Part shown: positions 36,778 through 44,515 of the stretch, in pieces
How the letters are laid out: every line of letters starts with the position of its first letter
Position numbering within the stretch: the stretch's first letter is position 1
Assembly (NCBI GenBank): GCA_020636105.1
Contig: JACJYL010000002.1
Coordinates: 62,001-126,000 of the forward strand
Length of the DNA stretch: 64,000 nt
Reading direction: 5' to 3'
From: Lewinellaceae bacterium
Lineage (GTDB): Bacteria; Bacteroidota; Bacteroidia; Chitinophagales; Saprospiraceae
The notes under the pieces: generated by a model
What the model was told of the DNA's origin: nothing
The model's database searches: none
What the model saw: the letters and a program-made list of their open reading frames with translations, nothing else
Translations under genes and position numbers: made by a program

Positions 36778-39543
36778 ATGAAAAAATTATACACTAAACT
36801 CCTTTTACTGCTTTTCACCCTTACTATATTTCAGCTCCGGGGTCAGGTAGTGATCAATGAATTTTCAGCCGCTAACCTGGAATCCAATACCGACAACTTT
36901 GGCGAGCATGAAGACTGGATCGAATTATACAACACCTCCAACGCTTATGTTGACCTTTCAGGTTACCACCTTAGTGATCGTACCAACAATCCTGACAAAT
37001 GGACTTTCCCCGATGGCTCGGGCATAACGGCCAACGGTTATTTGCTGATCTGGGCGAGTGGAAGGGATTTGGTCACCGGAAATAATATCCATACCAATTT
37101 CAAGATTACACAAACCAAAAATAGTGAAGATGTGGTTTTTGCAGATCCTTCCGGGAACATCATTGATTCCAATCCCATCAATATCCCCAACCAGCTCGGG
37201 CACTCAAGAGCCCGGACGACCAATGGCGGACCTACATGGGGCGTGGCTCTCATTCCCACTCCGGGATACGGCAACGGGCAGGTAAAAGGTGAATATGCAC
37301 AAAAACCCTCCATTTCGCCATCAGCCGGTTTTTACACTGACCAGGTAACGGTCACCATTGAGAATACGGAACCCAACTCCACCATCTATTACACCACCGA
37401 CGGCGGTGATCCGGATACCGGCTCAGGCATTTACACCGGCCCGTTCACAGTGACTTCGACCACGGTGGTCAAAGCAGCGGTGTACAGCAATGATTCGAAC
37501 ATTCCTCACAGTTTTACGGACTACCATACTTTTTTCATCAATGAGGTGCATACCATCCCGGTGGTTTCTGTATCCGGACGGGTGTTGCCCAATTTGTTCA
37601 ACGGACAACAATTCAATCCTAAAGGCACTTTTGAACTTTTTGATGAAACAGGAGACCGGGTGGCGGATGGCAGCGGTGAATTCAATAAACACGGCAATGA
37701 TTCCTGGGCGTATGACCAACGTGGCGTGGATTTTGTCACCCGTGATCAGATGGGCGATGATTATGCCCTGAAATACAAGATCTTTCCTGATTTTACCGAC
37801 CGGAAAGAGTTTCAGCGGATCATCCTCAAAGCGGCGGCCAACGACAATTATCCGGAAATTAGCGGAAGCGCCCATATCCGGGATGCCTATGTTCACGAGC
37901 TTTCGCAACTGGCGAACCTGGAACTGGACGAACGTACCTACGAACCTTGCATCGTATATCTCAATGGATCCTATTGGGGCGTGTATGAGCTGAGGGAAAA
38001 AGTCGATGACCCTGACTTTACGAGTTATTATTACAACCAGGATGAGCAGGACATCGATTTTATCAAAACATGGGGAGGCACCTGGCAGGAATACGGCAGC
38101 TGGGTCGACTGGTATGCCCTGACCGACTTTATCCACAACAACGACATGGCGGATCCGGCCAATTACGCTTATGTTACGGAACAATTTGATGTACTCAGCC
38201 TCATCGATTACATGATCCTCCATTCACTCAATGTATCCAGCGACTGGCTGAACTGGAACACGGCATGGTGGCGCGGCCGCAATCCGGAAGGCGGGGCCCG
38301 CAAGTGGAAATACATCCTTTGGGATGAGGACGCCACTTTTGGTCATTACATCAACTACACCAGCATTCCTGACCAAAGCCCAACGGCAGATCCCTGCAAT
38401 CCGGAACTCATTAGCCCGTGGATTGATTTTGAAGGCCATGTAGAACTTTTAACGGACCTTTCGGTCAACGAAGATTTTTTCAGTCTGTACATCAACCGTT
38501 ATGCGGATATGAACAACAGCTACTTCTCCTGCGATTTTATGATCCCATTGCTGGATACACTCATCGCCAGGATTGCCCCGGAAATGCCCCGGCATTGTCA
38601 AAAATGGGGAGGCACGGTAGCCGGCTGGGAAGCCAATGTGGAACAACTCAGAAATTTTATCGAAACCCGCTGTACTATCATCGATGAAGGTATTGTCGAT
38701 TGTTATGAAGACGAAGGCATAACCGGCCCTTACGAGGTGCTCATTAATGTAGATCCTCCGGAATCCGGCAAAGTCAAAGCCAATACGGTGATCGGACAGA
38801 ATTACCCCTGGCAGACCACCTATTTTGGGGGCATTGGTATTGAACTTACGGCCATCCCTGAAAACGGAGGCTCTTTCCTCTACTGGACCGTTAACAACAA
38901 TATTTACGATCCCAACCAGTTTTCCGATATTATCAATATGGAACTGACTCAACATGACGAGATCACGGCCCATTTTACGGGTTCCATCCCTTGTGGGGAG
39001 CCTTTTGACATTTCCAGTCAACCTACTATGACCAGTGCTACAATTGAGTGGCTGAGCGCCGGAGATGTCCTGGCCCACGAGCTCAGGTATCGTCCGGCAG
39101 GCAGCAGTGAAGACTGGGAAGTGATGGTAGAGCAAGGCGATGCTGTTACCCTTTTCGGGCTGGATGTCTGTACCCAATACGAGGTGGAACTGAGAACCAT
39201 TTGCTCCTTTTCTGTGAGCAATTATACTGAATTCAATTTCACCACCGAATGTGTCAACAGCACAGAGGAAGTCATCAACGGTATCGCTGAATTGCAGGTC
39301 TATCCGAATCCGTCGAGCGAGGATCTTTTTGTGGATCTTGTGCTGGATGAAAACAGCGACATTTATGTTGAATTGCTGACTGTATCCGGCCAAAAGGTTT
39401 TCCAGCAGGGATACTCTAATCTGCCTTTCGGCAAAAATACGATCCGGTTGGAGGAGGAAGTGAAAATTCTTCCGGCAGGCATTTATTTTTTGAAGATTAG
39501 CAATAACGGGGAGAGTGTTGTGCGGCGGATTGTGAGGAGTTAG
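36778..39543 (+). CDS. Secreted CotH-kinase-family protein with lamin-tail and T9SS domains
   Basis: 921 aa. Signal peptide 1-22; lamin-tail domain (about 24-165; INEFSAAN, DWIELYNTS, GYHLSD); a chitobiase/FN3-like module (about 178-255; IYYTTDGGDPDTGSG); a CotH kinase-like domain (about 260-640) with the NGSYWGVYELREKVD and KWKYILWDEDATFG motifs of that family; a Gly-rich module, an FN3 domain (about 740-820) and a type A T9SS sorting signal (LQVYPNPSSEDLF). CotH domains in other organisms are atypical protein kinases. Expected on the cell surface. Shares lamin-tail and sorting modules with the 6213-10193 protein. Confidence 0.9.
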   Translation: MKKLYTKLLLLLFTLTIFQLRGQVVINEFSAANLESNTDNFGEHEDWIELYNTSNAYVDLSGYHLSDRTNNPDKWTFPDGSGITANGYLLIWASGRDLVTGNNIHTNFKITQTKNSEDVVFADPSGNIIDSNPINIPNQLGHSRARTTNGGPTWGVALIPTPGYGNGQVKGEYAQKPSISPSAGFYTDQVTVTIENTEPNSTIYYTTDGGDPDTGSGIYTGPFTVTSTTVVKAAVYSNDSNIPHSFTDYHTFFINEVHTIPVVSVSGRVLPNLFNGQQFNPKGTFELFDETGDRVADGSGEFNKHGNDSWAYDQRGVDFVTRDQMGDDYALKYKIFPDFTDRKEFQRIILKAAANDNYPEISGSAHIRDAYVHELSQLANLELDERTYEPCIVYLNGSYWGVYELREKVDDPDFTSYYYNQDEQDIDFIKTWGGTWQEYGSWVDWYALTDFIHNNDMADPANYAYVTEQFDVLSLIDYMILHSLNVSSDWLNWNTAWWRGRNPEGGARKWKYILWDEDATFGHYINYTSIPDQSPTADPCNPELISPWIDFEGHVELLTDLSVNEDFFSLYINRYADMNNSYFSCDFMIPLLDTLIARIAPEMPRHCQKWGGTVAGWEANVEQLRNFIETRCTIIDEGIVDCYEDEGITGPYEVLINVDPPESGKVKANTVIGQNYPWQTTYFGGIGIELTAIPENGGSFLYWTVNNNIYDPNQFSDIINMELTQHDEITAHFTGSIPCGEPFDISSQPTMTSATIEWLSAGDVLAHELRYRPAGSSEDWEVMVEQGDAVTLFGLDVCTQYEVELRTICSFSVSNYTEFNFTTECVNSTEEVINGIAELQVYPNPSSEDLFVDLVLDENSDIYVELLTVSGQKVFQQGYSNLPFGKNTIRLEEEVKILPAGIYFLKISNNGESVVRRIVRS

Positions 39544-39544
39544 G

Positions 39545-39636
39545 CTGGTTGCTTGATGCTTGATGCTGCTTGCTTGATGCTGGTTGCTGGTTACTTGATG
39601 CTGGTTACTTGATGCTGCTTGCTGGTTGCTTGATAA
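39545..39636. repeat. Low-complexity tandem repeat of GCTTGATGCTGGTT type
   Basis: Irregular tandem copies of 7-14 bp units made of GCTTGATG and CTGGTTG directly after the CotH stop. Non-coding; typical replication-slippage product. The rest of the 39544-39977 gap holds a second repeat (39859-39906). Confidence 0.8.
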
Positions 39637-39858
39637 ACACTTGTGCAAATTAAACCATCTGAATTTGAATAATCCTTTGTCTGCTTGTTTATCAACGTCG
39701 GTTTGACGGCGGACGGTGGCAATATCTTTGCGCAAGCCGGGTGAGTTTGGAAAAAGATATTGTCTCCGGGCAAGACGGAATATTTTAAAAAGGAGCGGGC
39801 GCGGAGCATTTCAGGATGCTTTGCGCCTTCTTTTTTTGGGTAGATTCCTTTCTTATGC

Positions 39859-39906
39859 AGCCGTTTGTAAACGGCTACAAACGGCTACAAACGGCATTAA
39901 ACGGCT
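39859..39906. repeat. Palindrome plus 10-bp iterons upstream of the integrase
   Basis: AGCCGTTTGTAAACGGCT (39859-39876) is an inverted repeat with a 2-base loop, and its right arm starts four tandem 10-bp units of the form ACAAACGGCT. They lie 72-119 bp before the integrase start and put one copy on each helical turn, as expected for a cooperative operator. Function is inference. Confidence 0.7.
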
Positions 39907-39977
39907 AATCACCGGATAATAATAAATAAATGCTGAGTATTGCAGATACTTAATTTTTAAATCAACCTGCAAACCGG

Positions 39978-41324
39978 ATGAAAAAAGAATCACCTACAGT
40001 ACAAGCCAGCATTTTTCAATATGAAGGACGTTCCCGAATCGCTTTGGTTTTCGAGTATGATCCTGACATTATTGAAAAAATAAGAAAAATATCAGGCAGG
40101 CAATGGAGTAAGGCATTAAACTTATGGCATCTGCCGAATACTCCAAATAGTCGCGAGGAAATCGATAAAATATTTCCTGGTATTTCCATTGAGAACGCCT
40201 TAAATAAAAAGGTAGGCCTGTCCGTCCCTGCCGAGGATCAAACGACGGAATCAAGGTTATTCTTCGCTGTAGATTTGGTGAACATTGACCTGAGAGCAAA
40301 GGTCAAAAACATAGCCAACCGTCGATGGCATAAGGAGGAAAAACTGTGGTCTGTTCCCGACCTCAAAACTTCGAGAGATTTTTTAGCAAAACACCAACTT
40401 GCTTTTACGACGAAGGAATTTCCGATCCATATTAAAAAAGAAAAAAAAGCCACTCCTGTCCAGCCACGGGAAGTGCTGCCTGAAGAAGTACAGCTAAAGG
40501 TAAACGAATTCAAAAAATGGATGGAGCAGCAGCGATACAGTTATTCAACTATAAAATGTTACCTGTCTTTCGTAAGCAAATTTTTCGCCTGCACCAAAGA
40601 TAAACACTGGAAAACCATCACCCAGGTAGATATTACCGACTATAATCACCAGCAATTTATTTTGAAGGATAAATCCTATTCCACTCATAACCAGTTTATC
40701 AATGCAATAAAACTCTTTTACACGGTTCACAACGAGGCACAGATCATTCCTGAAGAAATGCAGCGTCCCCGGAAAAGCAGGAAACTCCCGAATATTTTAA
40801 CCAAAGATGAAATCAAACGCATCCTTTCTTCCACTGGAAATATAAAGCACAAATGTTTACTGATGGTAATTTACGGTTCCGGTTTGCGCATAGGTGAGGC
40901 CCTTCGTCTCAGGATTGGGGATGTCAGAAGTAAGGAAAAACTTTTGTACATCAGGGCGAGCAAAGGAGCAAAAGACCGGAGGGTTCCCCTCTCAGAAGTC
41001 ACGATAAAGGTACTGCGAGAATATTACCTGGTGCACCGGCCCAAGGATTTATTATTTGAAGGCCAAAATGGAGGTGCATATTCAACCCGGAGTGCTCAAC
41101 AAGTCATGAAAAGAGCCTGTAAAAAGGCAGGAATAACATCAAAGGTAAGTCTCCATACATTGCGACATTCCTATGCTACCCACTTATTGGAGAGTGGAGT
41201 CGGGCTGCGATACATCCAGGAGATTTTAGGCCATAACAGTCCCAAGACGACTATGTTATACACTCATGTTAGTGGAAAACGCCTAAGTGAGGTAAGGAGT
41301 CCGATAGAAGATTTTGATTTATAA
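39978..41324 (+). CDS. Tyrosine recombinase with HARP-like N-terminal repeats (integron-type integrase candidate)
   Basis: 448 aa. The catalytic residues of tyrosine recombinases are present: Arg304 (GSGLRIGEALRL), Lys near 328 (SKGAKDRR), H393-TL-R396-H397, His419 (LGHNSPKTT) and nucleophile Tyr428 (TMLYTHV). SAM-like core-binding domain at about 170-260. The C terminus EVRSPIEDFD resembles the IntI ending VRSPLD. The ~30-35 aa IntI-specific insert between patch II and box II is not seen: LLFEGQNGGAYSTRSAQQVM runs straight into the catalytic region. Residues about 14-70 and 88-145 are two repeats (IEKIRKISGRQWSKALNLW; KVKNIANRRWHKEEKLW) that resemble the HARP DNA-annealing domain of SMARCAL1. 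It points toward the cassettes, the opposite of classical intI. Inference: recombinase for the array that follows. Confidence 0.85.
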   Translation: MKKESPTVQASIFQYEGRSRIALVFEYDPDIIEKIRKISGRQWSKALNLWHLPNTPNSREEIDKIFPGISIENALNKKVGLSVPAEDQTTESRLFFAVDLVNIDLRAKVKNIANRRWHKEEKLWSVPDLKTSRDFLAKHQLAFTTKEFPIHIKKEKKATPVQPREVLPEEVQLKVNEFKKWMEQQRYSYSTIKCYLSFVSKFFACTKDKHWKTITQVDITDYNHQQFILKDKSYSTHNQFINAIKLFYTVHNEAQIIPEEMQRPRKSRKLPNILTKDEIKRILSSTGNIKHKCLLMVIYGSGLRIGEALRLRIGDVRSKEKLLYIRASKGAKDRRVPLSEVTIKVLREYYLVHRPKDLLFEGQNGGAYSTRSAQQVMKRACKKAGITSKVSLHTLRHSYATHLLESGVGLRYIQEILGHNSPKTTMLYTHVSGKRLSEVRSPIEDFDL

Positions 41325-41427
41325 TCCGCACAAAGTATTGCGATTACAAGCATATTCGGTTATATTTGGAAAACATTCGCAAAATATATTTGGAAACATT
41401 TACACGTAGATAAACAAGTTGTGGTGC
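41325..41427 (+). other. attI-like recombination site
   Basis: Between the integrase stop and the first cassette. The junction GTTGTGGTGC (41418-41427) is preceded by GATAAACAA, close to the attI1 core AAACAAAGTT. Two direct repeats, TATATTTGGAAAACATT (41361-41377) and TATATTTGGAAACATT (41385-41400), lie 24 bp apart, 18-57 bp upstream of the crossover, where attI1 has its accessory repeats DR1/DR2. The recombination point would be between 41418 and 41419. Confidence 0.7.
41337..41368 (+). promoter_or_regulatory. Candidate cassette promoter (Pc)
   Basis: ATTG (41337-41340), 20 bp, TATATTTG (41361-41368): a good match to the Bacteroidetes consensus TTTG-N19-21-TAnnTTTG. It reads into cassette 1. 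The second repeat has the same -7 box but no well-placed -33 box. The overlap with the direct repeats means integrase binding and transcription could compete. Confidence 0.55.
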
Positions 41428-41481
41428 ATTTAAAACTACATGGAGAACATTTTACAGATTAATTTTAATAAATCTTATTAA

Positions 41482-43350
41482 ATGACAGATATAATGAACA
41501 CCGTTTACATTCAAATATTTTTAATCCTAATTTCTATAAATGGTTTTACTCAAAACAGAACGACGGACACAGACATAAGGAAACCTATTAAAACCGAAAG
41601 TGAAATTATTATTGACGGAAAATTAAACGAACCTATTTGGCAAAAAACAATTTTTATAAATGAATTATATGATGAAAATGGTAAATATAACGATACAGAG
41701 GCTCATGTTACTTATGATGCCGATAATCTGTATGTGGCTTTCATGTGTCAAATAAAAGACACGTCTGAGTTGAACAAAGAGCATTTGGATAAAGACAACG
41801 AGTTCATGTTAAGTAATGATTGGGTTGCATTTTGTGTCGATACCTATCATGATGGAATCAATGCTTATGCCTTTTTGGTAGATGCTGCTGGCAATGAACT
41901 GGATGGTGCCTTAAACCCGCCCACAAGGGATTTATCTTTTTCTTTTTCTACAAAATGGACTTCTGCTGTTAAAATAAACCAAAATGGTTACACGGCAGAA
42001 ATGAAAATTCCACTTGAGAACCTGCCCGTAAGATGGAACAAGGATAGTGTAACAATAGCCATACAAATTATCAGGTACGATAAACAGAATAACCGAATGG
42101 TTCAGTGGCCGCAAACCAAAAATATAGGAAAATTTCAAACCATTGTTCTGCATGAAATAGATCAAACACATCCCCAAAACCTGTCAGGAGTAAATATTTC
42201 AGACAGGTTGATCTATAAAAAATCGAGAATAGATGTTAGCACCTTGTTGGGCCGGTGCCAGGGAGGAGATGCTTCTGTAATGGACTATTTAATATTCAAA
42301 AAGAGGGATATTGGTGGTGCTGAACATCCCAGGATGCTTCATCACAAATTGCAAACAGAACGGGTTAAGGAAATGTTTGAAAACACTGCGTATTTCAAAC
42401 ATTTAAATACAAATATAGATTTCGAAACCATGCTGGAAAGAGCTCAAACTACCGCATTTATTGTATTAAGAAACGACACAATACTATACGAAAACTATTT
42501 TAATGGCTTTAATAACGATTCAATTTTCACCTCATTTTCGGTTGCCAAATCATTTGTCAGTACGCTGGTAGGATTGGCTATTTCGGATGGGTTTATTAAA
42601 AGCGAAGATGATAAAATAACCGAATACCTGCCTGAGTTGATAAAAAAAGACACACTTTTTTCAAAAATCGCCATCAAAGATTTATTAAGTATGAGTTCAG
42701 GTCTGGCATATTCACATGATGGATTTCCTTCTGATGATGAGTTTACCTATGTATCTCCCGATTTAAGGAAAACCACACTTGATAATGTTCGAATTGAAGA
42801 ACCACCGGCTACGCATTGGCGTTATAATAACTATAATCCCCTTTTGATCGGTATGATACTGGAACGAACAACAGGTAAGTCGGTCGCTAAGTATGCCGAA
42901 GAAAAACTATGGAAAAATATGGGCGGAAGCAATGCCAGTTGGAGCCTTGACGAGCATGGTTTTGAGAAAATGGAAAGCGGTATAAACTGCCATGCTTACG
43001 ATTATGCACGATTTGCTTTGCTATTGCTTAATAATGGCAAATACAATGGAGTACAACTAGTACCTGAAAGCTGGGTACAAAAAGCAACGCAACCACAAGT
43101 CAGACCCGAAGGATATTATGATTATCTTTTAGAAAACAATACGTATTACAACTATCTCTGGTGGGGGAAATTTCGTGACGGACAGGAAAATGCCAATGAC
43201 TTTTTTGGAATGGGAAACAAGGGTGAATATGTTTATATCTGTCCAGAGAAGAAGCTTACTATAATCAGGTTAGGGTTTGAATATGGTTTCACTCCCGCAT
43301 CATTATCGTGGCCGGCTATGTTTTATGAATTTGCAACAAATTTTAAATAA
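41482..43350 (+). CDS. CBM9-like / beta-lactamase-like serine hydrolase fusion (cassette 1)
   Basis: 622 aa; an ATG at 41494 would also give the signal peptide ending FTQN. Residues about 30-235 form a CBM9-like (DOMON-type) domain (IDGKLNEPIWQKTI, YDADNLYVAFMC, YTAEMKIPLENL). Residues about 315-620 are a class C beta-lactamase/esterase fold: SFSVAKSF with the nucleophilic Ser near 352 and Lys, YNNYNP near 447 for the Tyr-x-Asn motif, and MGNKGEYVYICPEKKL at the end. Exported serine hydrolase, possibly acting on a cell-wall or glycan ester; no evidence it destroys beta-lactams. First cassette, so best placed for the Pc promoter. Confidence 0.85.
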   Translation: MTDIMNTVYIQIFLILISINGFTQNRTTDTDIRKPIKTESEIIIDGKLNEPIWQKTIFINELYDENGKYNDTEAHVTYDADNLYVAFMCQIKDTSELNKEHLDKDNEFMLSNDWVAFCVDTYHDGINAYAFLVDAAGNELDGALNPPTRDLSFSFSTKWTSAVKINQNGYTAEMKIPLENLPVRWNKDSVTIAIQIIRYDKQNNRMVQWPQTKNIGKFQTIVLHEIDQTHPQNLSGVNISDRLIYKKSRIDVSTLLGRCQGGDASVMDYLIFKKRDIGGAEHPRMLHHKLQTERVKEMFENTAYFKHLNTNIDFETMLERAQTTAFIVLRNDTILYENYFNGFNNDSIFTSFSVAKSFVSTLVGLAISDGFIKSEDDKITEYLPELIKKDTLFSKIAIKDLLSMSSGLAYSHDGFPSDDEFTYVSPDLRKTTLDNVRIEEPPATHWRYNNYNPLLIGMILERTTGKSVAKYAEEKLWKNMGGSNASWSLDEHGFEKMESGINCHAYDYARFALLLLNNGKYNGVQLVPESWVQKATQPQVRPEGYYDYLLENNTYYNYLWWGKFRDGQENANDFFGMGNKGEYVYICPEKKLTIIRLGFEYGFTPASLSWPAMFYEFATNFK

Positions 43351-43380
43351 ATGAATATTTTATTAGAGAATAAAAACGAC

Positions 43381-43514
43381 ACCACAACATTTTGTATAAG
43401 TAATGGCAGGCGATGTGGTAAATATCAAGGTTCGTAACCCGCTCAAACTGCGTAGCTGTTTGACAGGAAAGTGTCACGCAATCTGCCACTACTCATACAA
43501 TTTACCGTTAGCGG
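43381..43514 (+). repeat. attC-like site 1
   Basis: 134 bp. Left core ACCACAAC matches, as reverse complement, the cassette start GTTGTGGT at 41418. Right core GTTAGCGG at 43507-43514. Inner arms GTATAAGTAATGGCAG and CTGCCACTACTCATAC pair imperfectly, so the single strand can fold into a long hairpin. Confidence 0.85.
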
Positions 43515-43590
43515 TCATTGTAGAAAAACGCACCGCTGAAAATGACTGAATATAAAAGACAAGTAAATTCTAAACCTAAAAATGTAAAAA

Positions 43591-44007
43591 ATGAACGACA
43601 TATTTAATACATACAAACCTGACAACTTTCATACAGTTACTCCATATCTTTTTGTTGACAAACCACAACTCTTAATTGACTTTCTGAAAAATGCCTTTTT
43701 TGCGAAAGAAATTAACCGTTCTGTAAACCCAACCAATGGAGATATAGCAAACTGTATTCTGCAAATAGGCGACACTTGCTTTATGATTAGTCAAGCCAGA
43801 GAACAATTTGAAGGAATGAGAACAGCACTTTATCTTTTCGTTGACGATGTAGAAGCTGTTCATCAAAGAGCCGTTGACAATGGAGCGAAAATTGAATTTG
43901 AACCAGCAGATATGCCATACGAAGACAGACAATCGGGTATAATTGACCCTTGTGGAAATTATTGGTGGATTTCAAAACGACAAGTAAAAAAGGGTTATCA
44001 CGAATAA
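43591..44007 (+). CDS. VOC-family (glyoxalase/bleomycin-resistance) protein (cassette 2)
   Basis: 138 aa, the two beta-alpha-beta-beta-beta units of the vicinal oxygen chelate fold: VTPYLFVDKPQLLIDFL, ILQIGDTCFMIS, ALYLFVDDVEAVHQRA and SGIIDPCGNYWWISKRQ. PhnB-like in pattern. VOC proteins are frequent integron cassettes; some bind or modify antibiotics, but the substrate here cannot be deduced. Sole gene of a 653-bp cassette. Confidence 0.88.
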   Translation: MNDIFNTYKPDNFHTVTPYLFVDKPQLLIDFLKNAFFAKEINRSVNPTNGDIANCILQIGDTCFMISQAREQFEGMRTALYLFVDDVEAVHQRAVDNGAKIEFEPADMPYEDRQSGIIDPCGNYWWISKRQVKKGYHE

Positions 44008-44032
44008 AAAAATACACGAGAACAACAACGAA

Positions 44033-44168
44033 CCGCTAACATGGTATTTATGAAAGGCGGGCTGAACGTCATAATTTCAGCTACAGTAATTCTATTGAGC
44101 GGTAGTGCAAAACTGAACTTTTGTGCTCCGATTTTCCGCCCTTCATAAATACCCGGACCGTTGTAAGC
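44033..44168 (+). repeat. attC-like site 2
   Basis: 136 bp. Left core CCGCTAAC is the reverse complement of GTTAGCGG at the cassette start. Right core GTTGTAAGC at 44160-44168. Arms GTATTTATGAAAGGCGG / CCGCCCTTCATAAATAC pair. Confidence 0.88.
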
Positions 44169-44337
44169 AAGCCTAAAGAACGACCGTACTCCGAAAAAAC
44201 AGACTTCTGAAAAACGAACTTTGACATCTTAACATAAACTTACGGACTGACTTTGGAAATACACAAGCCGACACGAATGTTTTAAAAATTTTCCCACCGC
44301 ACATTTTAAAAATTAATTTTAGCCCACCGCACATTGG

Positions 44338-44390
44338 CACATTTGCAAAACCGCACAAGCCGACACACGACCCAAGTTTTGCAAAAGAGC
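44338..44390 (+). repeat. RM-bracketing hairpin repeat, copy 1
   Basis: Ends CACATTTG and CAAAAGAG enclose stem TTTGCAAAAC / GTTTTGCAAA and a loop starting CGCACAAGCC. It lies at the front of the type II RM cassette. Upstream (44293-44335) a 13-bp sequence CCCACCGCACATT is repeated. The other DNA of 44169-44472 shows no gene. Confidence 0.75.
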
Positions 44391-44472
44391 CAATATCCCA
44401 ACACTCAACAGACTGTTGAAAATTAAATTCAAAAAAATCTTATCAAGCAATGTGATGTTCAAAAATTGTTTT

Positions 44473-44480
44473 TACTTTTG
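44473..44480 (+). promoter_or_regulatory. Candidate promoter -7 box of the methyltransferase
   Basis: TACTTTTG fits TAnnTTTG, 36 bp before the ATG at 44516. A clear -33 TTTG is lacking. It suggests the cassette carries its own promoter rather than depending on Pc. Confidence 0.45.
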
Positions 44481-44515
44481 CGAAGTAACTATCATAAACT
44501 GATACTTGTTTCAAA

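Noticed and set aside
37423..38223. 266-codon minus-strand frame inside the CotH gene
   Set aside because: Antisense shadow without signal, motif or promoter.
38449..39735. 428-codon open frame on the minus strand opposite the CotH gene
   Set aside because: It is a shadow of a strongly supported coding gene; its product lacks any motif and its first part is the low-complexity repeat read in reverse (Ser-Asn-Gln-His).
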